A stretch of DNA of 64,000 nt from Kaistella polysaccharea. GTDB lineage: Bacteria; Bacteroidota; Bacteroidia; Flavobacteriales; Weeksellaceae. Position 1 is the first letter of the stretch. Each line of letters begins with the position of its first letter. Location of the stretch: positions 1,178,001 through 1,242,000 of the forward strand of contig NZ_CP084528.1 of the NCBI RefSeq assembly GCF_020410745.1, in the 5' to 3' direction. Below, one piece after another: positions 62,919 to 64,000 of the stretch. Below the pieces are notes generated by a model that did not search any database, was not told the DNA's origin, and saw only the letters and a list, made by a program, of their open reading frames with translations. Both the position numbers and the translations under genes were made by a program.

Positions 62919-63551
62919 ATGAAATCTCCATACTATTTGATCACATTACTTTTTCTATTTAATTGCACAAAGGAGCCGGTTGTTGATTATACCGATTCAT
63001 TAACAAAAGATTCCATCACTATTTCTGCGGAACCCACGATTAATAAAAATAGTGAAGACTTTATTTTAAAGGATTTTAACGACAAGGTTTTAAAAAGTTT
63101 GAAAGAAAAAGATTATAATCAATTTGCCACTTTCATTCATCCCGAAAAGGGGATTTCGTTTTCGATGTACGGGTTCATCAATCCAAAAAAAGACAAACAT
63201 TTCACGCCTGCCGAATTTAAAAAATATATTTCAACTGATATCAAATTTACATGGGGCGAAAAAGATGGAACCGGGGATTTACTTCAAATGTCGCTCAAAA
63301 ATTATCTGGAAAAATGGGTCTTTGTGAAAGATTTTACGCAAGGTGAGTTTTCTTTAAACGAAATTAAACACAGCGGAAATACCATTAATAACCTCAAAGA
63401 AGTTTATCCAAATTCGATCTTTACCGAAAATTATTTAAAAGGCACGAAAGAATATGCTGAAATGGATTGGAATTCACTGAAACTGGTTTTTCAGGAATAT
63501 AAAGGAAAATTATTTCTGGTCGGTATCATTAATAATCAGTGGACGATTTGA
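62919..63551 (+). CDS. Hypothetical lipoprotein
   Basis: 210 residues with a lipobox (LLFLFNC, cysteine about 16). The mature part has FATFIHPEKGISFSMYGFINPKKDKHFTPAEFKKY, then FTWGEKDGTGDLLQMSLKNYLEKWVF, a pattern seen in many Flavobacteriia lipoproteins of unknown role. It ends GKLFLVGIINNQWTI, complete. Confidence 0.75.
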   Translation: MKSPYYLITLLFLFNCTKEPVVDYTDSLTKDSITISAEPTINKNSEDFILKDFNDKVLKSLKEKDYNQFATFIHPEKGISFSMYGFINPKKDKHFTPAEFKKYISTDIKFTWGEKDGTGDLLQMSLKNYLEKWVFVKDFTQGEFSLNEIKHSGNTINNLKEVYPNSIFTENYLKGTKEYAEMDWNSLKLVFQEYKGKLFLVGIINNQWTI

Positions 63552-63598
63552 TTCTGAACTAACCAAAATTACATTTACCTTTGCTCAAATTAAAATAA

Positions 63599-64000
63599 AT
63601 GAAGACCATTTTACAAAATTATTCCGGAATTATTTTGCTTTTGGGCGGCATTATCATCGGAAGTTTCATTGGAATTTTTTCTCCAGATTTCGTCATTTAT
63701 TTAAAACCACTTGGTGATATTTTCCTGAATTTATTATTTGTAAGCGTGGTTCCGCTCGTTTATTTTGCGGTGGCAAATTCCATTGCAAGTGTCGAAAAAG
63801 AAGGCAAATTTGGAAAAATTATTTTCTCCATGATTTTTACCTTTCTACTTTTTATTATAATTGCTGCACTTTTTACCATTTTAGTGGTCTATTTATTTCC
63901 CACCGAAGCCTTGCCTTCCACTTCTCAAGATATCATTGAAAGTAATGTAGATGAAAGTTGGGGAGACCGAATTGTAAGTTTTTTCACCGTGGGCGAATTC
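63599..64000 (+). CDS. Dicarboxylate/amino acid:cation symporter (partial)
   Basis: The first 134 codons, cut by the window edge. The frame reads MKTILQNYSGIILLLGGIII, then FVIYLKPLGDIFLNLLFVSVVPLVYFAVANSIASV, the early DAACS/GltP family pattern. Three membrane helices are visible. The rest, with the substrate-binding hairpins, lies outside. Confidence 0.85.
   Translation, partial: MKTILQNYSGIILLLGGIIIGSFIGIFSPDFVIYLKPLGDIFLNLLFVSVVPLVYFAVANSIASVEKEGKFGKIIFSMIFTFLLFIIIAALFTILVVYLFPTEALPSTSQDIIESNVDESWGDRIVSFFTVGEF

Overview
The window reads as chromosome of a Flavobacteriia bacterium, most like the Chryseobacterium/Kaistella/Epilithonimonas group. The signs are a gliding-motility lipoprotein (GldD), a type IX secretion sorting tail, a 29-residue basic AURKAIP1/COX24-type protein between HU and RNase G, low GC, an absence of Shine-Dalgarno sites, and promoters of the Bacteroidetes form (TTTG about 17-21 nt before TAnnTTTG).

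Positions 1-10369 hold the most unusual structure: an integron-like cassette array. Twelve copies of a 120-124 bp imperfect palindrome alternate with single-gene units, ten of which carry one ORF each, all on the minus strand. At the right edge a tyrosine recombinase (9284-10369) is transcribed away from the array. Between them lies an attI-like half site with a near-perfect promoter that fires into the first cassette. The two ends of each cassette are inverted complements of each other, as expected if cassettes excise as circles with a folded attC-type site. The recombinase lacks the extra domain of integron IntI proteins and has its own N-terminal domain, so this is an integron-like system run by a different recombinase. 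Cassette products are small lipoproteins, membrane proteins and immunity-like families (DUF1444, STM3941-like, RDD, MORN-like, YD-like) and one DUF4041/GIY-YIG-type protein of phage-conflict flavour. Two cassettes have no ORF. The array runs off the left edge.

10370-11223 is a non-coding junction full of short hairpin repeats. From 11224 onward the gene content is ordinary chromosome. 11.2-19.5 kb: two parvulin-type periplasmic foldases, a PfkB kinase, gldD, mutY, HU, the tiny basic protein and RNase G. 19.6-25.4 kb: small hypothetical proteins, a decayed lipoprotein gene, a pentapeptide-repeat protein, a MoxR-like ATPase with its VWA partner, and an acetyltransferase. 25.5-32.6 kb: an active/inactive M16 protease pair, a Gfo/Idh/MocA oxidoreductase, an HPF-like gene broken by an in-frame TAG, and an FAD monooxygenase with a CxxC-rich head. 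32.7-38.4 kb: a J-domain/KTSC protein, an MscS channel and a four-gene Mn/Zn ABC importer. 38.5-47.9 kb: a split YeeE/YedE transporter, tyrS, a desaturase, a cupredoxin with a DUF4142 protein, esterases, Lrp with a divergent PLP lyase, and purE. 47.9-57.9 kb: a BaiN/HI0933-like flavoprotein, CYTH, EamA, a TonB receptor, purK, TauE with DUF1634, and a menaquinone-type isochorismate synthase with a hotdog thioesterase and acyltransferase. 58-64 kb: a 20-residue amphipathic peptide gene with its own terminator, padR-pspC, cbpM-cbpA, a methyltransferase, a lipoprotein and the start of a dicarboxylate symporter.

All calls come from reading motifs by eye; no database search was run.
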